A stretch of 60,291 bases of DNA, taken from the NCBI GenBank assembly GCA_003427395.1, contig BFEA01000005.1, positions 4,543,123 to 4,603,413 on the forward strand, read 5' to 3'. This document shows, piece by piece, positions 1 to 10,199 of this stretch; positions within the stretch are counted from its first letter, which is position 1, and each line of letters opens with the position of its first letter. Position numbers and translations under genes: made by a program. Under the pieces are notes generated by a model. The model saw only the letters and a list, made by a program, of their open reading frames with translations, ran no database searches and had not been told where the DNA came from. The DNA comes from Chara braunii (Eukaryota > Streptophyta > Charophyceae > Charales > Characeae).

Positions 1-249
1 AAGAAAACTCGAGTAGTCTAGGATGCGGAGCAAGCTCCATGCTGAGTCCATGCGATGCAACCTAGGATAGAAAATGTCACAAAAGCAGCAATATCACAGC
101 TAACATCCTAAGTGAAAGCAGAAAGCAACTAACTAGTATACATGTCCTAGGAAAGCAGAAAGTAATGACAACTAAATCCTAGAATGTTGGAGGTAGTACC
201 CTCAGTCTGAGAGCTCCACGGACTTTGTCACGACCAGCTGTACCTATTT
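1..249. other. Unrecognised non-coding sequence
   Basis: No coding frame, RNA gene or mobile-element motif is recognised. Short A-rich words (AAAGCAGAAAG, CCTAGGA) recur two or three times, without a clear tandem period. Confidence 0.4.
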
Positions 250-273
250 CAGACGTCGTCACTCTCTTACCAC

Positions 274-650
274 TTTACCCTGTACAGTACCCTGGTTGTG
301 TCGCATGATGGTCTCCCTTAGCCGGGTTCCTCCGAGTTGGGCTCTCCCGTGGTATACGCATAGGCATCGGGACCGTAGCGTTGCCCTGGCTTCCCAGCTT
401 ACGGATCTAGCTCCAACTTTCCTCACCTTAGGAGTCATCTGTATGATTCCCTTACCCATTACTTTTTCTACGCTCTGCCGACCCTCACGCCCTAGTTAGG
501 CAGCCTTGCATGCTTCATCTAGGTGCGCCCAGTATACCAGGCTCCCTTATTCCCTTGCATGGTCGACCCTCCATAGCGGTCATCCCTTTAGTCGAGCATT
601 ACCCGGCCTGATGATCTATCTGTTAAGGTCATTGGTTCTATTCGCTCTCA
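274..650 (+). repeat. Chromovirus 3'-region segment, inverted relative to element A
   Basis: This plus-strand stretch matches the minus strand of 23105-23468, which lies just 3' of the chromodomain in relic C. Shared landmarks in the same order include GACCGTAGCG, ATCTAGCTCC, CATGGTCGACCCT and GTCGAGCATTACCC. It is therefore 3' non-coding retroelement sequence. Its neighbour, element A, is on the minus strand, so the two copies meet tail to tail near 670-830, consistent with an inversion or nested insertion. The match is clear by eye; exact ends are not. Confidence 0.6.
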
Positions 651-941
651 GTTTCCTACCCTCATTAAGCCTGATGACATGTGTTTCCCTGTCTTTATGT
701 GTGGATGCCATTAGGAGTTATCGCCCCTAGGCTGCATTTGCCACCCTCAAAGACCATCTCACCCTGTGGTTTGCAACACACCCTTCTTGTGACATATAGT
801 TGTCTTGTTACTGTTGTGTTTGTCCATGAAGAGAAGTCCGGGATCCCGTCGAGGAAGAGTCGCAACGTCGACGAGTTGAAGTAGCAAAACTGGAGTGGAT
901 GGAGTACTGAGAAGTCAAAGACGTGGGAAGATAAGTCAGAG

Positions 942-1390
942 TCAATCGTCGTATCGAGCAGGACGACGACGAGTGCGTTGTTGACGCTCATAAGCACCCA
1001 GCTGTTGCCAAAGGCCTGCCTCAGATGGACCAGGCTCGACTTCAGCGGTCTCCTCAACCGAGCGAGAAGGAAGAGGGTCAGTGGGTTGAGGAGGAACAGT
1101 AAACCCAACACGACGAGCACGGTCATAGGCACGCACCAATATGCGAGAGTGCTGCAAGTGTTCGAGGGGCTCCCAAGTAGCCTCATCAGGGTAACCCTTC
1201 CAATGTACGAGATACTCGACGTGAGGAGCGTTGTCGTCGGTGACTCATTGACCAATGATGTATGAAACGAGGAACTCCTCGTGGCCATCCACCATGATGG
1301 GTGGAGGGTGGTCGTACGACCGTCCAACGAAACGATCAGACGGTCTGCGGTAGGGGCGCAGTAACGAGAAGTGGTAGACATCGTGCACAC
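942..1390 (-). pseudogene. Chromodomain and C-terminal tail of integrase (element A)
   Basis: Minus-strand translation gives a chromodomain: a short strand with VSYIIG, then LVHWKGYPDEATWEPLEHL, followed by the helix that closes the fold. Chromodomains at the integrase C terminus define chromoviruses and are thought to steer integration by binding histone marks. The two tryptophans expected for the aromatic cage are present. A TGA stop sits inside the domain just before VTDDNAPHVE, so this copy cannot make the full protein. The following tail is rich in Pro, Glu and Arg and ends in RPARYDD. Relic C carries a close copy ending in RPWRLDD. Confidence 0.8.
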
Positions 1391-1417
1391 GAGCCTGACG
1401 TAGGTAGTCGGACAGCT

Positions 1418-2425
1418 TCATACGAAAGCTGACCGGGCTAGATATCGTATCAGATTCGATGGCTTGGAGAATGCGGCATGGGTCAAAGAAGTGACGTCGG
1501 AACTTGTAAAGCGTGTCCGCTTCGAGCTGTAAGTGGCGGGTGTCGCGAGCACATCATCAACAACTTTGAATGGATGATCCATCCTCGATCGGTTCGGATG
1601 TGCGGCCATGCGAGTCTGGGAAGCGGCTATGTGCTCATGCGCGGTCTTCATGATTGACATCATGTGTGCAACCCAATCATCCAGCGCGGGACAACTCGTG
1701 TCGAGGTGCATCTGTGATGGTCGCAGGAAGTCCGGGGGAACACGAGGGTGATAGCCGAGGTCGCAATAATAAGGCAACATCCCTGTGGTTGGCGAGATCG
1801 CGTGGTTGTAGGCTATCTCCGCGTGGGCAAGATGAAGATCCCATTGCTCGTCATCACGAACAATCTTTCGGAGAATATCTCTTAGAGTCATGTTCGTGAC
1901 GTCGGTCTAACCATCAATCTGGGGATGGTAAAACGAGGAGAAGTGGAGTTAGGTACCGAACACCTCGTCAAGTCGTCGCTAGAATCAGCTGGTAAAGCAC
2001 GGGTCACGGTCAGATATGATGCTCAGAGGTAAGTTGTGGTCACGCACGACTCGATCAAACATGCTGTCGGCGACCTCACGTGCACTGATGGCATAGCGGG
2101 ACGGAACAAAGCGTTTGTGCTTCGTGAAGCGGTCGAGGACGACCAGGATAGCATAATGACCGCGGGGGGTAGGAGGACGAAGAGAACCGATAAAGTCCAT
2201 CGAGATGGACTTCTAACGACCCTCAGGAATAGCAAGAGGATGGCGCAAACTATAAGGCAGGTGGTTCGGACTATTCACCTCTTGATAGGTGGGACATTCT
2301 GCGAAGTAGTCGTTCACAAAGTCCTTGCACTTCGGCTAGACATACAGGCGGCTCACACGAGCCAACGTCTTGTGGAAGCCCATATGATCGATGACTGTCT
2401 AGTCATGGAACTCTTTGACTACCCA
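1418..2425 (-). pseudogene. Integrase (zinc finger, catalytic core, C-terminal part) of element A
   Basis: Integrase inserts retroelement cDNA into chromosomes. The zinc finger begins near 2420 with HMGFHK and is followed by the CPTYQE segment, where one Cys of the usual pair is changed, and a stop replaces the Trp of YVWPK. The core shows MDFIGSL (first catalytic Asp region), VVLDRFTKH and ISDRDPCFTS (second Asp). The third block, normally TER or TEI with the catalytic Glu, reads TDVTN, so the Glu position is Asp, and a stop precedes it. The C-terminal part includes AEIAYNHAISPTTGMLPY and HPRVPPDFL. Frameshifts separate the blocks. Confidence 0.85.
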
Positions 2426-2429
2426 GACA

Positions 2430-3110
2430 CGTAGCTGTCCTGTGGAGGGAACGCAAATGCAGGGCTCTCTGGTGCCATGTGAACCGTGCCAGTACACAAG
2501 ACCGGTGTCCTTGAGAGAGTAGTTCGAGACGGTCTTGCCACTCCGAAGGGTCGCATGGATGTCGCGATAGTCGGGGTAGTGGCGGTACTGAGTGCGAAAC
2601 TCGTTGGTCACCGAGTGGTGGACAGTGGTGACCGGGATGGCACCGAGCTGAATCTGCTCAAGATTATGGTCAGGGCGTCGGGATAAGGCATCTGCGACTC
2701 GGTTGGTCTCACCCTTGATGTGCTCAGTGGTGAAACTAAACTCGGAAAGGTCGCGCCACCAGCGAGCCTCTTGAGGAGTGAGCTTAGGCTTTGTAAGAAA
2801 AGCCTGGACAACAGAGTTGTTTCTGCGCACTGTGAATGGTGCCCCGTACCGGTAGTGGCACTAGTGCCGAGTGGCATAAACTATTGCGAGAACCTCATGT
2901 TCATCAACAGTGTAGTTTATCTTGGCGAGTAGGAGCTGACAGGAGTAGAAGGCTATCAGACAATCACTTGAGTGAGACTCGACAATGCCGTCCCCGACAA
3001 TGGTATGGGAATAGTCAATAGAAGGTTCGTCAGTAGCTGAACAAGTAGGCGTCAGGCGGAAAGCAGTGGTAGGGGTAGGAGGTGGGCAGTGAGGGATGCG
3101 AGGATTGAAG
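2430..3110 (-). pseudogene. RNase H and connection to integrase (element A)
   Basis: RNase H degrades the RNA of the RNA:DNA hybrid during reverse transcription. On the minus strand the motif INYTVDEHEVLAIVYATRH (Glu-bearing helix) is followed by GAPFTVRRNNSVVQAFL, the RWWRDLSEF segment and IKGETNRVADALSRRPD, the typical end of gypsy RNase H. A stop interrupts the RH-CHYR junction. A Pro/Thr-rich insertion of about 40 residues before the Glu helix is shared with element B at 7655-7800, which marks the family. Upstream RT sequence is missing. Confidence 0.85.
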
Positions 3111-3115
3111 GGAAC

Positions 3116-3920
3116 GAGCGAAATTTATAGAGGTGGGAAGTTAGATCCGGCCACCGGTGCCGCGGACTTTATAGAGGTGACCGTCTAAAGCTTTGTTGTG
3201 TAGCACACGATGCGGTAAGGCATTCTAATTGCCTATATGGCAGTATGGTTTGGCATGGTAGCCAATATATGCGATGGTTATGAGTGGGGCATGACACTTT
3301 GTGCGGTAAGCGTGAGAAGCGGCAACTGTAAGTATGGCCGATAGGCCAAGGAGTGGCCTTGGGAGTGTGCGACGAAGCCACACAGCAAGCGGGACCCGTT
3401 TAAATGAATTTCCGCTAATGCTAAAATCAGCCTGGACCTAGCACTATCGGTTATAATGTCGGACTTCCACGCTGCAAATTTGAGGATAAAGGCTGGTGGG
3501 CGACAGCGTAGGGGCATTAGAGCAGTTCGAAGAGGCCGAGGGGTTGAGGGCCTGGCGGGGCCATCCCACTTGGTTTTGTTGTCAACAACGTCTGCGGGTC
3601 CGATATATGGGACCAAGGGTATGTTAGAGTTTCCTCCCTCTCCTTCATTACTATTTATATATTTATATTTTATTTGATTTTTTAGCCTTTTATTCGTATT
3701 CCATTTTTCTTTTGAGACAGGTACTAGTTCCGATGCCAGATCCGTGACCGGAACTTATACTGAAGCCGACAGGCCTGGCTCATTCGGTACACCTCTAAAC
3801 TGTTGAAAGATAGATGTATGCTCAAACTCCACGAGAAGCAGATGACTGAAATGCCCTAAATTCTTAATTACTTAGGGCCGATCACTTCGATGGTGATACC
3901 TCAAGGCTGGTACCAGTGGC
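3116..3920. other. Unrecognised spacer between element A and the U6/28S relics
   Basis: No coding or RNA signature is recognised. The open frames here are short and overlap on both strands, as expected by chance. A T/A-rich stretch lies at 3640-3715. Confidence 0.35.
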
Positions 3921-3924
3921 ACCG

Positions 3925-4000
3925 CCCTTTGGGACATCCGTTGAAATTGGAACGATATTGAGAAGATTAGCATGACCTTGTGCAAGACTGACACACCTAC
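3925..4000 (+). pseudogene. U6 snRNA-derived fragment, plant type
   Basis: U6 is the catalytic-core snRNA of the spliceosome. The stretch carries CTTTGGGACATCCG, AAATTGGAACGATA, GAGAAGATTAGCATG, TGTGCAAG and CTGACACAC in U6 order and spacing. The first block matches the plant-type U6 5' half (CTTCGGGGACATCC), not the animal one. Substitutions include the loss of bases in the GGCCCCTGCGCAAGG block, and there is no oligo-T terminator after the 3' part. No upstream sequence element or TATA box typical of plant U6 promoters is seen. This is a pseudogene joined on its 3' side to 28S-derived sequence. Confidence 0.8.
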
Positions 4001-4106
4001 AGTATGCTACATTTGCTCGAATCTGACGAACGGGGAGGATCAAATTCATACGATGCAGGTTTTGCCGAGGCTTGAGCAAGCGAAGCACAAACGGGTGTAT
4101 CATCTG

Positions 4107-4307
4107 CCACCTTATCCGCTAGGAGAGGTTTGAGTGTAGGCATACCATTGAGACCGAAATATGGTAAACTATGACTGGGCAGAGTGGGCCTAAGGCATTG
4201 TGGGGAGACTCGCAGCGATACCGCATGCAAATCATTCGTCGGACTTGGGTATAGGAGTGGAAGGTTACTCGAACCGTCTAGTAGCTGGTTCCCTCCGAAG
4301 TTCCCCT
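4107..4307 (+). pseudogene. 28S rRNA-derived fragment
   Basis: The segment follows large-subunit rRNA order: GAGAGGTTTGAGTGTAGGCA, a diverged GATGGTGAACTATG block, GCAGCGATACC, CAAATCATTCGTC, GACTTGGGTATAGG and CTAGTAGCTGGTTCCCTCCG. These are among the most conserved words of the first third of 28S. It is degraded (for example GGAGTGGAAGGTTACTCGAACC in place of the usual GGGGCGAAAGACTAATCGAACC context) and stops at TTCCCCT. The neighbouring U6 relic is on the same strand about 100 bp upstream, with a stretch between them that may be more diverged 28S. Confidence 0.85.
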
Positions 4308-4640
4308 CATGATGGTTGTAGCGGTTGAGGAATTCTCACATGGTTGCCGGACCCCGGGCTACAATGACCCACAACCTGGCATCACTTCCACCCCTGCACC
4401 GGCCCCGATATTTGCCGCCTCAGTGCAGGCCCATCATCCTCTCTCCCCTCGCCGTCAGCACAACGGTCGCCCCCCCTTGTGCGTCTGTCGGATATACCTG
4501 ACTATTATGGTACATTTTGTGTGTCGCATTGGTTGCAGGCCGCCACACGTACGCTGACACTAACAAACACTAGTTAGAAGTTGTGGTGCTCTATGCTCGC
4601 AACTAAATTGTGAGGCAACACTTTCTTCGCATGGGAGAAC
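4308..4640. other. Spacer before element B
   Basis: Unrecognised sequence between the 28S relic and the first gag-like residues of element B. It may contain the decayed leader of that element, but no LTR end or primer-binding site is visible. Confidence 0.3.
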
Positions 4641-4689
4641 TACTATACCCATCGTACTCGCTCGGGTGAGGCTCCCATTTTCATGGACT

Positions 4690-5540
4690 TCACCACGTTC
4701 CTTCATGATCGCTATGAAACTCTACACAACGTGACCAACGCCTTAGATCGGGGCACCCAGACATAATGGCGCCGGTCCTCCGCACCAGCAGACCTCGAGC
4801 GTCACATCCAAGTGTTTCAAAACGCTCGCCTCATTTGCAATGAGGCACTCCTACCTGAGGTCCTTTTGACCAACAAGTTCCTCTTCAACCTTTCGACTGA
4901 TTACCGCATCGAGCTCTGGCGACAAACCTTCCCCTCCACAGAGCAGGCCTATGAGGCTGTTCGACAGTACCAGAAGATGCAGAATCGCTTCTCTGACACC
5001 CCATATTCTTCGCGATCCATTGCCGCCACCCAGTCACGCGACTCGGGGTCAATCCTCTTTTGCTGGCCGCTTTTGCCGACCAGCTCGGCCGGGAGCGCCA
5101 TTCTCTCGATGCTACAGTTCTCTCGAGTATGACGAGGATGCTTTAGTTGACCTTGGGCGTGCCCTCAAGGACCTCGAGCTTCGGGACGTCATCCAGTACC
5201 ACTTGGATGACGACACTGTCCAGGTGGCCGACCGCTTGCAAATGACAATGTCCATCATGGGTCATGCATGCAGTCGGGTTGCAAAGGCGGGCACCCGCAC
5301 GTTCCGGTCCCTCAGATAGACCTTCCGCAGGGTTTCGTCCCTCCTCTCCGCCTATCCTTTGAGGAGCTTGTCACGGTTGCCTTCATTGTCGCCAGGATGA
5401 ACACACCTCCTCACGGTGTCCATATCATGCCGCCCTCGATCAACACTATACTGACATTTCTCGTCAGCGCCGATCTCAGTCCCCCCCCCGGCCCGCCCGA
5501 CCAGTCTCATCCAGCTAGCCACGGTGCAGTGCGTCGCTCA
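4690..5540 (+). pseudogene. Gag-like capsid region of element B
   Basis: The best-preserved frame (4812-5132) contains LLTNKFLFNLSTDYRIELWR and STEQAYEAVRQYQKMQNRF, the style of a retrotransposon gag capsid C-terminal half. Gag forms the virus-like particle that packages element RNA. Upstream codons (FMDFTTFLHDRYETLHNVT) continue the domain but contain a stop in place of a Trp. A frame change follows near 5100. A Cys/His-poor CMQSGCKGGHPH segment near 5262-5300 may be a decayed zinc knuckle, but it lacks the CCHC spacing. A Pro/Ser/Thr-rich spacer follows. Confidence 0.65.
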
Positions 5541-5829
5541 GACCTCGCACGTAGCTGACTTCTCGACCACCGAGTCGCGGCTTGCCCCTCTGGCTACCAC
5601 ATCAGAGGATCCTCAAGACACGACAGACGCAGTTCCCTCTGCCCCGTCGTCTGTCGAGGTACCGTCTGCCCCACTGCATACCGCCGCATCTAGTGTTTTC
5701 CCTCCGCAACTTCCGATGCGTCGCGCCATTCGCACAACTCGTTGTAGCACCCAACTATCGACTCGCGATAACGTTGTGTCATCTCTCCTAGATTTGAGAA
5801 GTTTTCAGGCTCGTCAGGAGTGACCCACA

Positions 5830-6100
5830 AGATATGTAAACGTCCCACATCGTCTTCTCGCTCTGCTCTCGGATCCTGATCACACCCTCCTTATCATTCC
5901 TATCCGCTTGGGGACATCTATGAGGGTGTACCGCACTTTATGGGACTTCGACTCGCAGGGAGATTTCGTCCACCCTCGCATGGTTGAGGAAGCTCGTCTA
6001 GCTACCTTCGAGTCTCGTTCTCCTATCTTCGCTACCTTCAGAGATAACAAGACGTAGCGCTTCTTCGATCAGACGGTCCCAACTTCCACTTTTCCCTCAC
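5830..6100 (+). pseudogene. Aspartic protease region of element B
   Basis: The protease would cleave the gag-pol polyprotein. At about 5938-5990 the translation LWDFDSQGDFVHPRMVEEA is recognisable as the active-site block (usually D-S/T-G-A-S followed by F-I/V-H-P), with the Gly after the Asp-Ser pair displaced. It is followed by FATFRDNKT and an in-frame TAG. The flanking Ser/Thr-rich frame at 5540-5823 is a spacer. The catalytic triad is damaged, so the region is inactive. Confidence 0.6.
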
Positions 6101-6579
6101 CATCCAGCCACCGGATAGTATTCAGACGCCTCACTGCTACCATTCCTCCGCATACTTCAACGTGCAAGAGACTGGGTACGACTAGGCACACGGGCCGAAT
6201 AGGCAACCGAGACACTCGTTCTCAAAACGAAGTGTGGTCAGACCCATCGAGTCTCCTCAATTGGAACCACGAGCGACACTCTTTCCGACCTACCTTCCCA
6301 GGACTCTCGTCCCTCTAGGTTCCTCCCAGAAATCGCCTTCACTTCTCTTCGCCAGTTTGCTCACTTCATACGACAGGAGAACGTCACGTTCTACTTAGTG
6401 AACGCCATGGATCTTCTTCCCTATGATCCACTCTGTCCAGAGGTTGAACTCATTTCATTGGAGTCCGATCCCCCTGACCCTCTCTCTATCTTCGCGGCTC
6501 TCATCTCTACTTCCACTTCTCAGCCTGCACATACCCACTCCACATCCCAGGTCCCTACGCCATTCACTAACGAGTCCAC

Positions 6580-7640
6580 ACATACGTCTCGTGCCGACAC
6601 AGATATTGAGGAACTCGCACAGTTTACGACCGACTTAGAGTCCGCTGTTCCCGATCTGATTCGAGAGTACTGCGATATTTTCCCCCCGTATTTCTCATAC
6701 AACGGGATCCCTCCGATGCGCAGTATTGAGCATTCTATCCATTTCGTGCCTGACTATCGTGTCCACCATCAGGCACCCTACCGAAACTCAACCGTCAGCT
6801 TGAGGAACTCCTTCGACTGGTTTTTATTAAACCCAGTAACTCCCCTTGGGGTACACTCGTCCTCTTTGCTCGCACAGTGGATGAAACTCTTCACCTCTAC
6901 ATTGACTATCGCGACCTTAACCGTTACACTGTTAAGAACAACATCTCATGCCTCACGCAGATGAGTTGTTTTACTGTCTAGCAGACAACCGTTTCTTCAC
7001 GAAGATCGATCTTCGTAGAGGTAACCACCAGATCTGTGCCGCCGCAGAGGACCAGTCGAAGGCCGCCTTTCGGTCGCGCTTCGACCACTACGAGTTCACA
7101 ATGATGCCATTCGGCCTCACCAACGCACCCGCCACCTTCCATAAGACGATGAATGATATCTTCAGGAACATCCTTGAAAAATACGTTCTCGTATACCTGG
7201 ACGACATCTTGGTCTACAGTCATACCTTAAAAGACCATCTAAGACACCTCCGCGATGTCCTACAATGCTTATGCAATGATGACTTCTATGCCACGCTCAG
7301 TAAGTGCCTCTTTGCCCAGCTCAAAGTGGACTTCCTAGGACATTGTGTGTCTGACCAGGGTCTCCACATGAGTGACTCGTTCCCACATCCGTCAAGCAAC
7401 CTTGCAGTTTCCTAGGCCTCACTAGTTGCTATAGTAATTTCATCCGCGGATATGCTAGGTATTCCTACGTCCTTACCTCCACCCTCCTCCGGAAGAACCC
7501 GCAATGGTTTTGAACACCCCTTTGCGAGGACGCCTTTTGCGCTCTCAAGAAGGCGGTGACTTGTGCGTCAGTTCTCAGTCTCCCCGATTTTGACCGTCTC
7601 TTCATCGTCATCATTGATGCGTCAAATTTTGCAGTCGGAG
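6580..7640 (+). pseudogene. Reverse transcriptase of element B
   Basis: RT copies element RNA into cDNA. The first block (IREYCDIFPPYFSY, MRSIEHSIHFVPDYR, QAPYR) is in one frame. It shifts near 6790 into the frame carrying SPWGTLVLFARTVDETLHL and YIDYRDLNRYTVKNN. A second shift leads into NRFFTKIDLRRGNHQI, FRSRFDHYEFTMMPFGLTN, APATFHKTMNDIF and the catalytic YLDDILVYS. KVDFLGHCVSDQGL marks the thumb side. Another shift near 7370 continues with FLGLTSCYSNFIRGYA. The YxDD motif is intact, but at least three frameshifts and a stop near 7510 prevent expression. Confidence 0.9.
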
Positions 7641-8335
7641 TTGTACTTTCTTAGATGTTCCCCTCTCCTCTTGATTCACCTTATCCCCATGTTCCTTACT
7701 TCCCCCCTCCTCCTGGTGACATTGCTTCTCGACTGACGTCTATCCTCCCACCAGTTTCCTCAACTGACAATCCTCGCGTCACTTACTTCCCGACCATCGT
7801 GGAGGGTGAGACTGTTGATGCTCATGTTTGGAATTGCTCGATCACTTTCTACTCCCTTCAGCTACTGTCTGTCGAGATAAACTACACTGTCGATGAACGT
7901 AAGGTTCTTGCAGTAGTTTATGCTACCTGACATTGGCGTCATTCTCTGCACGGGACGCCCTTCACAGTACGCACAAATAACTCAAATATCAAGACTTTCC
8001 TCACGAAACCCAAACTTTCTCCTCGACAAACACGTTGGTGGCGTCATTTCTCCGAGTTCAGTTTCACCACTTTGCCTATCAAGGGTGAAATGAACCAGGT
8101 CGTCGATGCCTTATCCCGTCATCTTGATCACAATCAGGAACCTATCCATATTGTTGCCATCTCCATCACCACTGTTGATCAGTCGATGATCGACACATGT
8201 CACACTAAGTACCGTTACTGTCCAGATTATTGCGTCATCCACGCGATATTGCAAAGTGGCAATACCGTTCCTTCATACTCCCTAGGTGAGAACGGTCTCG
8301 TGTACTGGCCGTGGCAGAGTTCCACGACCAGGTAG
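7560..8335 (+). pseudogene. RNase H and connection of element B
   Basis: The RNase H entry strand DFDRLFIVIIDASNFAVGVVL carries the first catalytic Asp. A stop follows at about 7654, then the family-specific Pro-rich insertion. INYTVDERKVLAVVYAT (Glu helix) ends in a stop at 7930, in place of the usual His-Trp. Farther on, KPKLSPRQTRWWRHFSEFSF and IKGEMNQVVDALSRHLDHN match the corresponding part of element A. YCPDYCVIHAILQSGN and GLVYWP form the connection to integrase. Confidence 0.85.
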
Positions 8336-8720
8336 TTGTCTGTCATATGGGATTCCATAAGATTTTGACTCGTTTTTGTCGCCTATACGTCTGGCCGAAG
8401 TCCAAGGATTTTGTCAAGGCCTACATACAAGAGTGTGCTACCTGTCAGGAGGTGAACAATGCGAACCACCTTCTGTATGGGTTACTGCAGCCACTACCCA
8501 TACCTGAGGGTCATTGGTAGTCCATCTCGATGTATTTTGTTGGTCTCATTCTTCCACCCACTAAGCGCAGTCATGATGTTATCTTGGTCGTCGTCGATCG
8601 CTTCACAAAACGTACACGTTTTGTCCCGTGCCACTATCGCGCGTGGTGGTTTCACACCCTGTTGGGAAGTGCTGAACCTCACGGTCGTGTCACGTAGGAG
8701 GTTTCTTCAGAGTTGTTGAA
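8311..8720 (+). pseudogene. Integrase zinc finger and partial core of element B
   Basis: The H2C2 zinc finger is intact here: CHMGFHKILTRF, then YIQECATCQEV about 30 residues on, supplying the His and Cys ligands. LYVWPKSKDF keeps the Trp that is a stop in element A. After EGHW a TAG interrupts the frame. The core then shows MYFVGLILPPTK and VVVDRFTKRTRFVPCHY before similarity is lost near 8640. The second Asp and the Glu of the DDE triad are missing. Confidence 0.85.
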
Positions 8721-8744
8721 AAGAACCAGTCACCACTTTGACCG

Positions 8745-8990
8745 TGCGCGCGTGCTATACCTCTCACGACGCTTCACGACAGGTCGGGGCATCGCGAGGT
8801 AAAACTTACCTCTACCCAAGGGGTTGTCACCACCCTTAGGTAGGAGTATCCCTGTTGATCTACCGACCCACATGCGAAGGTTTTTACTTGCCTTTGTAGA
8901 GGTAGGTCGGCCGAGGGTGTTTGCTAGATCATCGCAACATAGGAATGGGGTACGTGCGGTAAGACGCCTAAGACTGACCCGTTAATCAAG
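8745..8990 (+). repeat. LTR fragment (family shared with 24.2 kb and 32.7 kb)
   Basis: The stretch shares ordered words with 24240-24660 (plus) and 33010-32690 (minus): ACGACAGG, GGTAAAACTTACCTC/CTTACCTCCACC, GTTGTCACCACCC and CATAGG-GGGTACG-GCGGTAA. Because it follows a body fragment in the same orientation, it is best read as the remnant of the 3' LTR of element B. No terminal TG or CA can be fixed. Confidence 0.6.
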
Positions 8991-10195
8991 TCAAGTTCAG
9001 GATGTGATCTCCCTATCTCGAACTTCTAGATACTCAGGTCGAACTCTTATTAGGCTGTATATATCTCCTTCTGAATCAAAAATGTATTATTCTCCTACCA
9101 ATGGAGAATAAGGTACCAATAAAATCATCTTACTACCTAGGGCATTATATCCTACTTAACTGGTCATGACTTAAATGAACATCAGATATTACAAAAGTTA
9201 AATATGACAGATAATGAATATAAAGGTATTACTGCCAAGAACTCTTCCCACTTTCACAAGCGTTGTGTGTCCAAGACTCTTCACGAGATCAAACCCGGTT
9301 CAATCCAAACTACGCACAAAATAGACCTGCACAGAATAATGCAAAGACAGTTCACATGCCATGCACTAATGACGTCAACCATCAACCATTGACCTTGTCC
9401 CCCACTTCCCAAAACCATGTATGACAACTCTATCTTTACTGAGACGTAAGCCCAACCCCCACACATTTCTTCGAAGGACCTTTGAGAGTGACTACGACCA
9501 TTTAGGCAATGACCACATGTGACGATTTTACTGACCACAGGGTTTGACTTTAGACGTGGGTATCAAGTCGAAGAGAGAAAAATTCAATCGATAACAACCG
9601 ACATGTTATCGAATGATAACATAAAGTTTGGATCCTTTTGTAGATCTTTTCTTTCAAATACAATAGTAAAAATGAGCCCAGACCTGCACACACATAGGTT
9701 AACGACAATTCAACATCCCCTCCTAGTTTTTCACCCATCATTTCCGAGGGTCGGACCCTCAGATGAAGATCACAAACCCTGGAAACTATATCTTAAGGTC
9801 CAATTCCTACTACTACTCCTACAAACCTTCCAGTCTGTCCCTTTCTCCTTTTCAAGGAGTCCTTTTCAAGGAGATTCATACCCACGTTCTACATCGTTTA
9901 AAAAAGAACCTTTTTTTCTTTACTTCCAATCCTCTCATTTTCTCTCATCCGGGTAAGCACATTCCTTCTGGTGCTTATGTGGTAGTCTGGTTGAGATCAA
10001 CTCATGACAGTGGTGGTTTCTCCCTCAGGAGTTTATCACTGAACTGAGGTTATGCGAAACTTCTTCTTTTCTAATTATTTTTCCCCACGGTATTTACCAT
10101 TTATTCTGTTTTTTTTCAGGGCATTTGGAGTCACTCCCGCCAGAGCACTCACTTTTTTCTTTCTCTTCTTCTTATCCGGACATACTCAAGTAGCT
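8991..10195. other. Unrecognised non-coding sequence
   Basis: No gene recognised. Two short inverted repeats are visible: GAGGGTCGGACCCTC near 9750, and a doubled CTCCTTTTCAAGGAG at 9845-9875. These may be outliers of the hairpin array that starts at 10.2 kb. Open frames of up to 145 codons here have no recognisable motif and are A/T- or Ser/Phe-biased. Confidence 0.35.
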
Positions 10196-10199
10196 GACT

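Larger units (their letters stand above)
690..3115 (-). mobile_element. 5'-truncated Ty3/gypsy chromovirus relic (element A)
   Basis: Read on the minus strand, the segment runs in canonical chromovirus order: RNase H (about 3090-2640), connection, integrase zinc finger (about 2420-2280), integrase core (about 2215-1890), integrase C-terminal part, chromodomain (about 1320-1130) and a hydrophilic tail ending near 942. Gag, protease and RT are absent, because similarity stops near 3115. Several in-frame stops and frameshifts show that it is dead. It is closely related to element B (plus, 4.6-9.0 kb) and relic C (minus, 23.7-24.2 kb), so the three are copies of one family. Confidence 0.85.
4640..8990 (+). 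mobile_element. Decayed Ty3/gypsy chromovirus (element B)
   Basis: Plus-strand relic with the order gag (about 4690-5400), protease (about 5900-6050), RT (about 6600-7560), RNase H (about 7570-8130), connection, integrase zinc finger (8340-8450) and the first part of the integrase core (about 8530-8640). It then passes into an LTR fragment at 8745-8990 shared with 24.2 kb and 32.7 kb. The integrase C-terminus and chromodomain are missing, presumably lost in a deletion that fused the core to the LTR. Many stops and frameshifts make it non-functional. It resembles element A throughout the shared region, at the level of protein blocks. Confidence 0.88.
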
